Shown in pieces: positions 15,662 to 24,374 of a stretch of DNA of 64,000 nt. How positions within the stretch are numbered: the stretch's first letter is position 1; every line of letters begins with the position of its first letter. Under the pieces are notes generated by a model. That model saw only the letters and a program-made list of their open reading frames with translations. It had not been told where the DNA came from and ran no database searches. Source of the stretch: Nostocales cyanobacterium HT-58-2 (GTDB lineage Bacteria > Cyanobacteriota > Cyanobacteriia > Cyanobacteriales > Nostocaceae); assembly GCA_002163975.1 (NCBI GenBank), contig CP019636.1, positions 6,823,501-6,887,500 on the forward strand. Reading direction: 5' to 3'. Both the position numbers and the translations under genes were made by a program.

Positions 15662-16044
15662 GGGACTTGAAACCAGTACAGCTAATTATGTTGACTGCAT
15701 TCTCAGCCAGCTGAATCATATCACGATTGGGTAACATTACTTTAGAAAAAAACAATTAACTTAATTGTTAGAAAAAAAGGACAGTGGCAGATGAAGCGCA
15801 AAAATGATGTTAAACACGGAACACATGGATAAAGACGAAAAAGCTTTATCTTATTCCTCTATCCTGAAGTTCCGCGTTTACAGTTGTGGGGAGATGAAGA
15901 GTAGCAACAAGAGAAAAGGAGATAATCTGTTCATCTCTATTCTACCTTTTCCCTTCTCCTCTGGGTCTTTAGTTTTTAAAGCCGTTCCCGAAAAGGGTAG
16001 GTCTTCACCGAACGGACATTTAAACACTTACGGTAGTTTATTTT
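15662..16044. other. Intergenic region with the atp operon promoter region and a perfect palindrome
   Basis: No gene is supported in these 383 bases; a reading frame at 15804-16211 on the plus strand is antisense to the methyltransferase at its end and not protein-like. The atp operon promoter must lie near 15670-15750. The only clear structure is the palindrome at 15751-15769. Between 15925 and 15965 a purine-rich run and a pyrimidine-rich run (GAGAAAAGGAGA and CCTTTTCCCTTCTCC) could pair. Confidence 0.5.
15742..15778 (-). terminator. Perfect AT palindrome with A/T runs, possible terminator before the atp operon
   Basis: AACAATTAA-C-TTAATTGTT is a perfect 9+1+9 palindrome at 15751-15769, flanked by A6-7 runs on both sides. 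Read on the minus strand it ends in TTTTTTTCT, so it could terminate the methyltransferase transcript before the atp operon. The stem is AT-only and weak, so an operator is an alternative. Confidence 0.4.
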
Positions 16045-17226
16045 TTATCTTGATGTCAACAAAATCAGCTGTTGCTTCAGGAGCCCTCTCACCTCATCTA
16101 ACTCCAACTCTTGGTTTGCCAAAATCTCTCCTACTGTTGAGCGACCATCGCACCTTTGTAAAAACTCCAACTCATCGGGTGATAAATTCACAATTTGGTA
16201 ATCGTAGTTGAAGAGACACTGACTGGGAAAACCATCCATGCAAGGATTTCGCTCACAAATTGCTGCCAACAATGCATTATCGGCTGACCAATCAACTTTA
16301 GGTAAAGGTGGACGACTCAGGAAAAACTCGTAGTGAGTCACTTCTGGGTCTAATAACTCTATCAAACGGTACGAGGCGCGATCGCCTAACCCTTTTGCCC
16401 TTTCTATCAACTCTGGTGCTTTGCCTAAAAGTCTGTCTATCTGCCAAAAACTAGGATTTGAGAAACCAACAAAATCCAATCCTGAAGCATCAATGAGTTC
16501 AAACAACGTTTCAATGTTGTAATCTATCTCCTGGGGATGCACGTACATATCAGCAAAACATTCATCCCGCTGATTCTCCAAAGACCAGCGTTCTGTTTCT
16601 CTCTTGAGAATACGATTTTTTTCTGGTAAGGAGGCGAATATTTGCCTTCCTACTTGAACACCATCACGGTAATCGCCACGCTTGTCACCTTGGAGAAGTG
16701 CGATCGCCTTCTGCATCAGTTGAATTTCCCAGCGCCCTAACTCACCGTAGACAAAGATGTGCATCAAGCCACCTGGGGCTAACTTTTTCGCTAAAGCTTG
16801 AATACCGCGAATGGGGTCGCTTAAGTGATGCAACACACCAACGCAATTGATAAAATCAAACTCACCCGGTAACTGTTCCACATCATACAAGCTCAAGTGA
16901 TGGAACTCAACGCGGTTTGCACCGGAACGTTTACAACGTTCTTGAGCAATTTCTAAGGCATTCGCACTCAGGTCAATTCCGACAACAGAAGCTTCAGGAT
17001 TGAGGTGGACAAGGTATTCAGTTCCTACTCCTGTACCGCAACCAGCATCTAAGATGCGGATATCCTGCTTTTGGGGTTTTTGACCAGTACAGAAGCTATA
17101 TGCAGCCAACCAATTCCAGCGCCAGTTATAGCCGGGAGGTGGCTCATCGAGTAAAGGTTCTGGAGGAAAAGGGTAGGTATTATAGAGTTTGGCAACAGCA
17201 GCGCTAATCGTTTGAGAATCGGACAT
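16045..17226 (-). CDS. Class I SAM-dependent methyltransferase with C-terminal extension
   Basis: The 393-residue protein starts with a short motif YNTYPFPPEPL, common to a group of cyanobacterial methyltransferases. The Rossmann core follows: motif I ILDAGCGTGVGTEYL, the acidic end of strand 2 VVGIDLSANAL, then FDFINCVGVLHHLSDP and LAPGGLMHIFVYG. After the core (from about residue 190) it has about 200 residues ending in LSPDELEFLQRCDGRSTVGE, a PqqD-like or winged-helix-like tail. The substrate is unknown. The gene is upstream of, and on the same strand as, the atp operon but separated by a gap and a palindrome, so it is probably an independent unit. Confidence 0.8.
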   Translation of the reverse strand: MSDSQTISAAVAKLYNTYPFPPEPLLDEPPPGYNWRWNWLAAYSFCTGQKPQKQDIRILDAGCGTGVGTEYLVHLNPEASVVGIDLSANALEIAQERCKRSGANRVEFHHLSLYDVEQLPGEFDFINCVGVLHHLSDPIRGIQALAKKLAPGGLMHIFVYGELGRWEIQLMQKAIALLQGDKRGDYRDGVQVGRQIFASLPEKNRILKRETERWSLENQRDECFADMYVHPQEIDYNIETLFELIDASGLDFVGFSNPSFWQIDRLLGKAPELIERAKGLGDRASYRLIELLDPEVTHYEFFLSRPPLPKVDWSADNALLAAICERNPCMDGFPSQCLFNYDYQIVNLSPDELEFLQRCDGRSTVGEILANQELELDEVRGLLKQQLILLTSR

Positions 17227-17473
17227 AGTAAGCCTCTCGCTTTATGCCCCTAAGACAAGAAGTCTCGGGCGATACAGACAAAGCCTGCGTAGGCAGGTTA
17301 AATATATTTTTAGTTCGTGCAGGTGGTCAGACCAGTCCTGCAGGAGAAAGGAACTTTTTTTGTGTAGCTGCGAATTCCATTCGTCTGGACTTGTGTCAAA
17401 AGTCTGCTCAGCAAAATCGCAGCATTCTTGAGTTTAGCGAATGCCGGATGCACACAGCCAAAAGGATGAGAAA

Positions 17474-18226
17474 ATGATTTACGACCAATCAGAGTTTGAG
17501 TTGCGTTGCGAGTGGGGTGCACAAGGAGTTGCTCAACTTGCTTCTATAAGTGATGTCGTTGTCATTGTCGATGTTCTCTCTTTTTCAACCTGTGTGGAAA
17601 TTGCCACTAGCAATGGGGCAATCATTTTTCCGTATGCAATGAGAGATGACTCAGTTATAGATTATGCCAAGTCAGTGCAAGCAGAGTTAGCAAGTCATCG
17701 ACAACGATTGTTTTTTTCTAAAGTCGGGTCTGCGACTGGATATTCTCTGTCTCCAAAATCACTAGTTCAAATTCCTGCTGGAACTAGACTCGTTTTGCCT
17801 TCACCTAATGGTTCTTTTCTGAGTTTACACACTGGGACGACACCAACCTTGGCTGGCTGCTTGCGCAATTGCCAAGCTGTGGCGCAGTTTGCCCAGAGTT
17901 ATGGCAATAAAATTGCAGTGATTCCTGCAGGTGAAAGGTGGAAAGATGATGGTAGTCTGCGACCAGCGTTTGAAGATTTAGTTGGTGCTGGGGCAATTCT
18001 CAGTTTTTTAGATGGAAGTTTATCACCAGAAGCAGAAACTGCTGTGGCAGCATTCCATACCTTTAAGAACAATTTACTTAGGTACTTAAAAAAAAGTAGT
18101 TCTGGTAAAGAGTTAATTGCAGCAGGGTTTGAGCCAGATGTTGAATTAGCAGCAGCTTTTAATATCAGCAAATGTGTGCCTTTGCTAACTGAAAATGCTT
18201 ATGTGAACATCAAGGCTCAAGCATAA
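17474..18226 (+). CDS. comB: ComB-like 2-phosphosulfolactate phosphatase family protein
   Basis: The protein of about 250 residues matches the ComB family: the strand VVVIVDVLSFSTCVEIATSNGAIIFP (in two pieces), then the LPSPNGSFLSL loop (family: L-x-S-P-N-G), a CLRNCQAVAQFA helix, the IAVIPAGERW motif, and the RPAFEDLVGAGAILSFL segment. ComB removes phosphate from 2-phosphosulfolactate in coenzyme M synthesis in archaea; cyanobacteria do not make coenzyme M, so the substrate here is probably different. The ATG at 17474 follows AAAGGATGAG and gives a family-like start. An in-frame ATG 11 codons upstream is less likely. Confidence 0.75.
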   Translation: MIYDQSEFELRCEWGAQGVAQLASISDVVVIVDVLSFSTCVEIATSNGAIIFPYAMRDDSVIDYAKSVQAELASHRQRLFFSKVGSATGYSLSPKSLVQIPAGTRLVLPSPNGSFLSLHTGTTPTLAGCLRNCQAVAQFAQSYGNKIAVIPAGERWKDDGSLRPAFEDLVGAGAILSFLDGSLSPEAETAVAAFHTFKNNLLRYLKKSSSGKELIAAGFEPDVELAAAFNISKCVPLLTENAYVNIKAQA

Positions 18227-18312
18227 CCAATACTCACAGTTTCCGCCCATTTGGAGTAAACAAGCCTTCATCGGGCGATCACCCAAGAATGCATTTCTCG
18301 GTGTGAAATTCA

Positions 18313-18516
18313 GATATACTTGAGCGAGTCAAAGAGCGCTTTTATCAAGGTAATAATGCTCGTCCAAGAGGTGGACTAGGTTTAGGATGAGCAATTGCCC
18401 ACCAAGTTTGTCAAATCCAGGGTCGTCTGTTACAAATTCAAAGTCAGCTAGAACAAGGAACTGTTGTCACCCTTTTTCTACGTATTGCTATGTCTTGTCA
18501 GAATCAAAAAGAATAA
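18313..18516 (+). pseudogene. Relic of a sensor histidine kinase C-terminus
   Basis: The translated fragment reads ERVKERFYQGNNARPRGGLG, then LG, a stop, then AIAHQVCQIQGRLLQIQS and GTVVTLFLRI. This is the G2 box (G-G-x-G-L-G-x-x-I-A-x-x) and last strands of a histidine kinase ATPase domain. A TGA at 18388-18390 interrupts the frame exactly in the G box, and no upstream kinase region (H-box, N-box) is present. It is therefore a dead fragment of about 67 codons between comB and apcE, not a gene. Confidence 0.8.
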
Positions 18517-18847
18517 GAATTTTAATGAATGACAAAATTCTTCACAAGATTGCGTTTGAAAAATTACTTTTTGTATTTTTGTGAATGTATCATACAAAAT
18601 TTAAAAATTCTCTCAGAGTAGCTTGAGCATTTGCTTTAGAACTTGATACATCAAGGACATAGTTTCTACACAATTCTTAATAAAGCCCCAGAGAAATCGC
18701 AAAACGTTCTAATCTAAAAGCTGACTGGGTTATTTTTTTTGGCAGTCTTGAAGGCGGCAATTTGATGCATAAATGCACCGATATGTCAAGCCTAAAAGCA
18801 ACCCAGACTTAACACAAAAAAAATATGATAGGAGTTTTACAAATCCG
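18517..18847. other. Upstream region and leader of apcE
   Basis: This 331-base AT-rich stretch separates the kinase relic from apcE and presumably holds the strong apc operon promoter and a long leader. I cannot place a confident -35/-10 pair. A GATAGGAG ribosome-binding site lies about 15 bases before the chosen ATG. Confidence 0.45.
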
Positions 18848-21800
18848 ATGAGTGTTAAGGCAAGTGGTGGAAGCTCAGTTGCACGCCCGCAACTATATCA
18901 AACCCTAGCAGTATCAACAATTTCCCAAGCAGAGCAGCAAGACCGCTTTCTGGGAGCCGGTGAACTCAGTGAACTGGCAAACTACTTTGCATCTGGTGCC
19001 AAGCGTCTAGAGATCGCCCAGACGCTCACGGAAAATTCAGAAATCATTGTTTCCCGTGCTGCCAACCGGATTTTTGTGGGTGGTTCGCCAATGGCTTTCC
19101 TAGAAAAGCCCAGAGAACCAGAAATGGTTGCGGTTGGTGCAGGAGCAGATGTTAGAGAAGGCATGAAACTAGGAACCGTCACCTACGTGGAGACTCGTGG
19201 TGGTTTCTTAGAAAATTTGCGATCCATCTTTAACACTTCTCCCAGTGGTCCGACTCCTCCAGGTTTCCGACCAATCAACATCGCCCGTTATGGTCCGGCG
19301 AACATGGCGAAAAGCCTGCGGGACTTATCATGGTTTTTGCGCTACGCGACTTATGCGATCGTTGCTGGGGACCCCAACATCATCGCTGTCAACACGCGTG
19401 GTTTGAGAGAAATTATTGAGAACGCTTGTTCCGGTGAAGCCACAATTGTTGCTTTACAGGAAATGAAACTCGCAGCGATTTCTTATTTCCGTAAAGATGC
19501 TGAGGCAGTGGATATTGTGTCTCAGTACATGGATGTTTTGATTACAGAATTCAAAGCACCCTCCCCTTCTAATAAATTACGTCAACGTCCCTCTGGCGAC
19601 CAGCAAGGATTGGAACTGCCTCAAATTTACTATAATGCGGCAGAACGGCGACCCAAATATGTGATGAAGCCTGGGTTGTCAGCTTCCGAGAAAAATGAGG
19701 TCATCAAAGCGACATATCGGCAAATCTTTGAGCGCGATATTACCCGTGCTTACAGTCAGTCAATATCTGACTTGGAATCAAAGGTGAAAAATGGTGACAT
19801 CTCTGTCAAAGAGTTTGTTCGCCGTCTTGGAAAATCTCCCCTGTATCGCAAACAATTTTACGAACCGTTTATTAACAGCCGTGCTTTAGAACTTGCTTTC
19901 CGTCACTTTTTGGGACGGGGACCAAGTAGCCGGGAAGAAGTTCAAAAATACTTTGATATCGTTTCCCGAGGTGGTCTGCCAGCTTTAATCGATGCTTTGG
20001 TAGATTCTGAAGAATACGGTGATTACTTTGGTGAAGAGACAGTACCCTACATTCGGGGGCTAGGTCAAGAGGCTCAAGAATGCCGTAACTGGGGTCCACA
20101 ACAAGACCTATTTAATTACAGTGCGCCATTCCGTAAGGTTCCTCAGTTTATCACACTGTTTGCTGACTACGAGCAGCCACTGCCTGACCAGCATCCCTAC
20201 GGTTCCGGTAATGATCCACTTGAAATTCAATTTGGGGCAATCTTCCCGAAAGAAACTAGAAACCCCAGCACCCGTCCTGCTCCTTTTGGTAAGGATACCA
20301 AGCGCATCCTGATTCACCAAGGACCCGGAATTAACAACCAAAATAGTAATCCTAGAGCACGGGGTGAGTTCCCTGGGACTTTAGGTCCTAAAGTGTTCCG
20401 GTTGGATCAGCTACCTGGAACAAAAGGGAGAAAAGCACCCACAGGAACCAGTGTTAAATTCTCTGAAAGTTCCACTCAAGCAGTGATTCGGGCGGCTTAC
20501 CTGCAAGTTTTCGGTCGCGACGTTTATGAAGGTCAGCGCCTGAAAGTTTCAGAAATCAAGCTAGAAAACGGCGAAATCTCTGTACGGGAATTTGTTCGTG
20601 CTTTGGCAAAGTCGGATCTATTCCGCAAGCTGTACTGGACTCCGCTTTATGTGTGTAAGGCGATTGAGTATATCCACCGTCGCTTATTAGGTCGTCCGAC
20701 CTACGGTCGTCAAGAAAACAACAAGTACTTTGACATCGCTTCTAAGCAAGGTTTCTACGCAGTTGTTGACGCTATCATCGATAGCCCAGAGTACACTGAA
20801 GCTTTTGGTGAAGATACAGTTCCATACGAACGTTATCTCACTCCTGGTGGTGTCGCATTGCGGAAACTACGCGTTGGTAGTATTCGTGAGGATGTTGGTG
20901 CGAAGGTTGAGAAGGAAGAAACTCCACGCTTTGTGGAACTAGGTACCGTCACAGAATCGCGGACGGAACCAGATATTCAGTTCCGTATTAACCAAGGCGT
21001 CAGCAAGAAGCGCGAGCAAACGAAAATCTTTAAGTTGGTCGCAGGAACCAATGATAAAGTCGCGGTGGAAACAGTCATCGGTGCTGCTTATCGCCAGATT
21101 TTCGAGCGTAATATTGAACCATACATCGCTTCTAATGAATTTACAGCATTAGAAAGCAAACTGGGGAATGGTGAAATCACCGTTAAGGAATTTATTGAAG
21201 GTTTGGGAAATTCTAGCCTTTACCTCAAAGAGTTCTACACGCCATACCCAAATACTAAAGTCATTGAACTGGGAACTAAGCACTTCCTGGGACGCGCTCC
21301 ATTGGATCAAGCAGAAATCCGCAAGTATAATCAGATACTTGCTACCCGGGGACTTCGCGCATTTATTGGGGCATTAGTTAACAGCCAGGAATATACGCAA
21401 GCGTTTGGTGAAGATACGGTGCCTTACAACCGTTACCAAACTTTGCCTGCGGCGAACTTCCCGAATACTCAAAAGCTGTACAACCAGTTGACTAAGCAGA
21501 ATAAAGATCTGGTAGTTCCCAGCTTTGAGCCAGTCAAGCCACGTGTAGCAAGCGCGAACACACCCATTTTGGCGAAGGCGATCGCAGATTTGGCAGCAAA
21601 AGCACGAGAAATCGACAAGAGCAAGCCGCTGTTCATTGAACTAGGTCGTTCCTTCAATGATGGTCGCGGACAATCCGTGGAGGTAGGTGTGGGTACAACC
21701 CGCCGTAAACCTGCACGTATTTACCGCGTCACAACAGGTGCAAACCAAGCTGAAACACAACTGGCAATCAATGCTATTTACGTTCAGGTACTGGATGTGT

Positions 21801-22243
21801 TTAGCGGTCAAGTTCCCGACTATTTCCGCCGTACAGATTTGGAAAGCAAACTGCGTAATGGCGAAATTTCTGTGCGGGAGTTTGTTCGTGAACTCGCAAG
21901 CTCAGAAATTTACCGCAAGCGCTTCTACACTCCTTATCCCAATACCAAGGTGATAGAATTCCTCTTCCGTCACCTGTTGGGACGAGCACCTGCCACCCAA
22001 GCAGAGATTCGCCAGTACAATAAACTGCTGGCAGATAGTGGTTTAAAAGCCGCTGTAGAGGCCATGGTTAACAGCCCAGAGTATACTCGATACTTTGGTG
22101 AAGATGTGGTGCCTTATGGTCGCTTCCCATCCCTACCAGCAGGTAACTACCTTGGTAGCGTGCAAGCTGCTGCTGATTTGGTCAAGCAGTCCTGGTCTAG
22201 CCTATCTCCTGCCGTGCTTACAGGAAGGTCTAGCCTGCGATAA
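18848..22243 (+). CDS. apcE: Phycobilisome core-membrane linker (LCM, ApcE)
   Basis: ApcE organises the allophycocyanin core, anchors it to the thylakoid and carries a terminal emitter bilin. From the ATG at 18848 the protein has 1131 residues; a 25-codon in-frame extension is not family-like. Residues 20-240 form a phycobiliprotein-like domain with a loop insertion (about 85-145) and the bilin-binding cysteine in ENACSGEATI, at about position 194. Four linker (REP) domains follow, each with the pattern A-x-Y-x-Q-(I/V)-F then NG(E/D)ISV(R/K)EFV and LGR-P, ending with a YFGE(D/E)-V-P-Y motif; they start near residues 280, 560, 750 and 965. Four repeats predict a five-cylinder core, as in Nostoc. 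It heads the apc operon. Confidence 0.96.
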   Translation: MSVKASGGSSVARPQLYQTLAVSTISQAEQQDRFLGAGELSELANYFASGAKRLEIAQTLTENSEIIVSRAANRIFVGGSPMAFLEKPREPEMVAVGAGADVREGMKLGTVTYVETRGGFLENLRSIFNTSPSGPTPPGFRPINIARYGPANMAKSLRDLSWFLRYATYAIVAGDPNIIAVNTRGLREIIENACSGEATIVALQEMKLAAISYFRKDAEAVDIVSQYMDVLITEFKAPSPSNKLRQRPSGDQQGLELPQIYYNAAERRPKYVMKPGLSASEKNEVIKATYRQIFERDITRAYSQSISDLESKVKNGDISVKEFVRRLGKSPLYRKQFYEPFINSRALELAFRHFLGRGPSSREEVQKYFDIVSRGGLPALIDALVDSEEYGDYFGEETVPYIRGLGQEAQECRNWGPQQDLFNYSAPFRKVPQFITLFADYEQPLPDQHPYGSGNDPLEIQFGAIFPKETRNPSTRPAPFGKDTKRILIHQGPGINNQNSNPRARGEFPGTLGPKVFRLDQLPGTKGRKAPTGTSVKFSESSTQAVIRAAYLQVFGRDVYEGQRLKVSEIKLENGEISVREFVRALAKSDLFRKLYWTPLYVCKAIEYIHRRLLGRPTYGRQENNKYFDIASKQGFYAVVDAIIDSPEYTEAFGEDTVPYERYLTPGGVALRKLRVGSIREDVGAKVEKEETPRFVELGTVTESRTEPDIQFRINQGVSKKREQTKIFKLVAGTNDKVAVETVIGAAYRQIFERNIEPYIASNEFTALESKLGNGEITVKEFIEGLGNSSLYLKEFYTPYPNTKVIELGTKHFLGRAPLDQAEIRKYNQILATRGLRAFIGALVNSQEYTQAFGEDTVPYNRYQTLPAANFPNTQKLYNQLTKQNKDLVVPSFEPVKPRVASANTPILAKAIADLAAKAREIDKSKPLFIELGRSFNDGRGQSVEVGVGTTRRKPARIYRVTTGANQAETQLAINAIYVQVLDVFSGQVPDYFRRTDLESKLRNGEISVREFVRELASSEIYRKRFYTPYPNTKVIEFLFRHLLGRAPATQAEIRQYNKLLADSGLKAAVEAMVNSPEYTRYFGEDVVPYGRFPSLPAGNYLGSVQAAADLVKQSWSSLSPAVLTGRSSLR

Positions 22244-22276
22244 AAACAGGACAATAGAGGAAACCGAGTAACAACA

Positions 22277-22312
22277 GAAGTTGGAGTGGCGGCTTCCGCC
22301 GCTTCAAACTTC
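22277..22312 (+). other. GC-rich hairpin after apcE
   Basis: GAAGTT, then GGCGG, pair with CCGCC, then AAACTTC, around a CTT loop, 33 bases after the apcE stop codon. No U-run follows, so it looks like an mRNA-stabilising or processing hairpin and not a terminator. Confidence 0.55.
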
Positions 22313-22412
22313 ACAGAGCAATACTTTAGACCACAAAGGAGAGCAAGAGTGCTTATCTGTTGAGGTCTTGCTTTGGAAGTGTCCCTTCGCCCTTATAAAA
22401 TTGTCAATTAAC

Positions 22413-22460
22413 CAAGACAGGGAGAAATTTGCTCCCTTGTCTTCGCTTGCCCTTTTTTCC
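22413..22460 (+). terminator. Strong terminator-like hairpin between apcE and apcA
   Basis: AAGACAGGGAG and CTCCCTTGTCTT pair around a short AAATTTG loop; a TTTTTT run follows ten bases later in CGCTTGCCCTTTTTTCCC. It probably ends most apcE transcripts, allowing a higher level of apcA-apcB from a separate start. Confidence 0.6.
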
Positions 22461-22785
22461 CTTGCTTTCAGGTCTCGTAATCTTTTTTAACATTGCTTTG
22501 GCATAGCAAATACGGCAGTAAACATGAAAAGCAATGTTACAAAGTGTTAAGAGCAGTCATAATTGCTCAACATAATGCCCGAAAATAATTCCGGAAGGTA
22601 GCTGAGTTTAGAAGCTTGTGTACGAGTCATCGAGTCATTACCCAAGCAAAATCGTAATGTACTAGTTACAGCAGTTATTCGGCTGTTGTGTCTAAAAAAA
22701 CGAGAAAACAAGCTCAGTGAACCTAATTTAAAATCGCACCAGTTTAACTAAATTCTGGTTTCATTAGTACTGGAGGAATCCATTA

Positions 22786-23271
22786 ATGAGTATCGTCACG
22801 AAGTCCATCGTGAATGCTGATGCAGAAGCTCGTTATCTCAGCCCTGGCGAATTAGATCGGATCAAGAGCTTTGTTACCAGTGGTGAGAAGCGTCTGCGCA
22901 TTGCTCAAGTTTTAACCGACAACCGCGAGCGCATCGTTAAGCAAGCTGGTGACCAACTGTTCCAAAAGCGTCCTGATGTTGTCTCTCCTGGTGGCAACGC
23001 TTACGGTACAGAACTGACTGCTACCTGCCTGCGCGACCTAGATTACTACCTCCGCCTCGTTACTTACGGTGTTGTCGCTGGTGATGTCACCCCCATCGAA
23101 GAAATCGGCATCGTAGGTGTCCGTGAAATGTACAAGTCTCTCGGTACTCCTATTGAAGCCGTTGCTGAAGGTGTCCGTGGTTTGAAAAACGTTGCTGCTT
23201 CACTCTTATCATCTGAAGACGCAGCTGAAGCTAGCTCTTACTTCGACTACGTAGCTGGTGCTTTACAGTAG
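22786..23271 (+). CDS. apcA: Allophycocyanin alpha subunit
   Basis: ApcA is the alpha chain of the phycobilisome core trimer. The 161-residue protein starts MSIVTKSIVNADAEARYLSP and binds phycocyanobilin at Cys81 in the motif TATCLRDLDYYLRLVTYG. The globin-like helices and the length are normal. A TGGAGGA ribosome-binding site lies 8 bases before the ATG. apcB follows after 65 bases and the two are surely co-transcribed. Confidence 0.98.
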   Translation: MSIVTKSIVNADAEARYLSPGELDRIKSFVTSGEKRLRIAQVLTDNRERIVKQAGDQLFQKRPDVVSPGGNAYGTELTATCLRDLDYYLRLVTYGVVAGDVTPIEEIGIVGVREMYKSLGTPIEAVAEGVRGLKNVAASLLSSEDAAEASSYFDYVAGALQ

Positions 23272-23336
23272 GGTGAAGTTATTTCCCTACTAAAACTGAC
23301 GTAATGCAATAAGGTTGGAAATAAGGAATTAACAAC

Positions 23337-23825
23337 ATGGCTCAAGACGCAATTACTGCTGTCATTAACTCTGCAGACGTTCAAGGTAAGTACCTAGATA
23401 CAGCTGCTCTCGAAAAGCTAAAAGCTTACTTCTCAACTGGTGAATTGCGCGTACGTGCTTCTACCACCATTGCAGCTAACGCATCTGGAATCATCAGAGA
23501 AGCTGTCGCTAAGTCCTTGCTATACTCTGATATCACCCGTCCTGGTGGTAATATGTACACCACCCGTCGCTATGCTGCTTGTATCCGCGATTTGGATTAC
23601 TACCTCCGTTACGCTACCTATGCTATGTTGGCTGGCGATCCATCCATCCTAGATGAGCGCGTGTTGAATGGTTTGAAAGAAACCTACAACTCTTTGGGTG
23701 TACCCATCGGTGCTACCGTACAAGCTATCCAAGCAGTTAAAGAAGTGACTGCTGGCTTAGTTGGTCCTGACGCTGGTAAAGAAATTGGCGTTTACTTGGA
23801 CTATATCTCCTCTGGCTTAAGCTAA
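23337..23825 (+). CDS. apcB: Allophycocyanin beta subunit
   Basis: ApcB is the beta chain of the core trimer. The 162-residue protein starts MAQDAITAVINSADVQGKYL. It carries the bilin cysteine at position 82 in AACIRDLDYYLRYATYA and Asn72 in RPGGNMYTTRR, the residue that is N-methylated in beta-type phycobiliproteins. Length is standard. A 222-base spacer separates it from apcC. Confidence 0.98.
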   Translation: MAQDAITAVINSADVQGKYLDTAALEKLKAYFSTGELRVRASTTIAANASGIIREAVAKSLLYSDITRPGGNMYTTRRYAACIRDLDYYLRYATYAMLAGDPSILDERVLNGLKETYNSLGVPIGATVQAIQAVKEVTAGLVGPDAGKEIGVYLDYISSGLS

Positions 23826-24047
23826 AAGCTAGGTTGCGCTTAATAGTTTAGGTGCAGCATGCTTAAGGTCTGGAAATCAGTCGTGAGTGCTAAGACGTTT
23901 AATCGCTTATCTTGCTAAATGTATGTGTGATGAGTGTTAGGGGTCTAGTATTGATGCTTGATTTCCAGCCTTTGAGTGATTAGATAAAAATATGCACTCA
24001 CAATTTTGAAATAAAAAAGTTTCCACACTATTAGGAGATATAAGACA

Positions 24048-24254
24048 ATGTCACGTCTGTTTAAAATTACTGCTTGTGTTCCCAGCCAAACTCGAATTCG
24101 CACCCAGCGCGAACTGCAAAACACCTACTTCACTAAACTCGTTCCCTACGAAAACTGGTTCCGCGAACAGCAACGGATTCAAAAAGCAGGCGGCAAAATC
24201 GTTAAGGTAGAGTTGGCGACTGGTAAGCAAGGAACCAACACTGGGTTGCTGTAA
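24048..24254 (+). CDS. apcC: Phycobilisome small core linker LC (7.8 kDa)
   Basis: The 68-residue basic protein caps allophycocyanin trimers in the core cylinders. It begins MSRLFKITACVPSQTRIRTQ and contains the family block YFTKLVPYENWFREQQRIQK and a GGKIVKVELATGKQGTNTGLL end. It closes the apc operon. A TTAGGAGATATAAGACA stretch before the ATG supplies the ribosome-binding site. Confidence 0.97.
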   Translation: MSRLFKITACVPSQTRIRTQRELQNTYFTKLVPYENWFREQQRIQKAGGKIVKVELATGKQGTNTGLL

Positions 24255-24288
24255 TTCTTCTAGACCAAATACGAATTGTAGGGAGTTG

Positions 24289-24316
24289 TAAAGAGGTCAG
24301 ATAGGCCTCTTTTTTG
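24289..24316 (+). terminator. Terminator of the apc operon
   Basis: AAAGAGG and CCTCTTT form a perfect stem with a short TCAGATAGG-type loop and run straight into TTTTTTG, 35 bases after the apcC stop codon. This is a classic intrinsic terminator. Confidence 0.88.
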
Positions 24317-24374
24317 TTTTTAGGGAAAAAAGGTTCATCTGGTAGATGAGGGAAAGTGTTGTGATAAAAAATGA

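Larger units (their letters stand above)
22244..22785. other. Structured spacer between apcE and apcA
   Basis: No gene is seen in 542 bases. Two strong hairpins lie at 22277-22312 and 22413-22443, listed separately. The last 100 bases contain the apcA leader with a TGGAGGA ribosome-binding site (about 22771-22777). The long, structured gap suggests that apcA-apcB-apcC has its own promoter as well as read-through from apcE, which would help set the different protein amounts. Confidence 0.55.

Noticed and set aside
15804..16211. Plus-strand frame of 135 codons
   Set aside because: Part is antisense to the methyltransferase gene and the rest shows no protein-like composition.
18773..18847. Upstream 25-codon extension of apcE
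   Set aside because: The extension has no LCM similarity, and the ATG at 18848 has a GGAG site and the family start.
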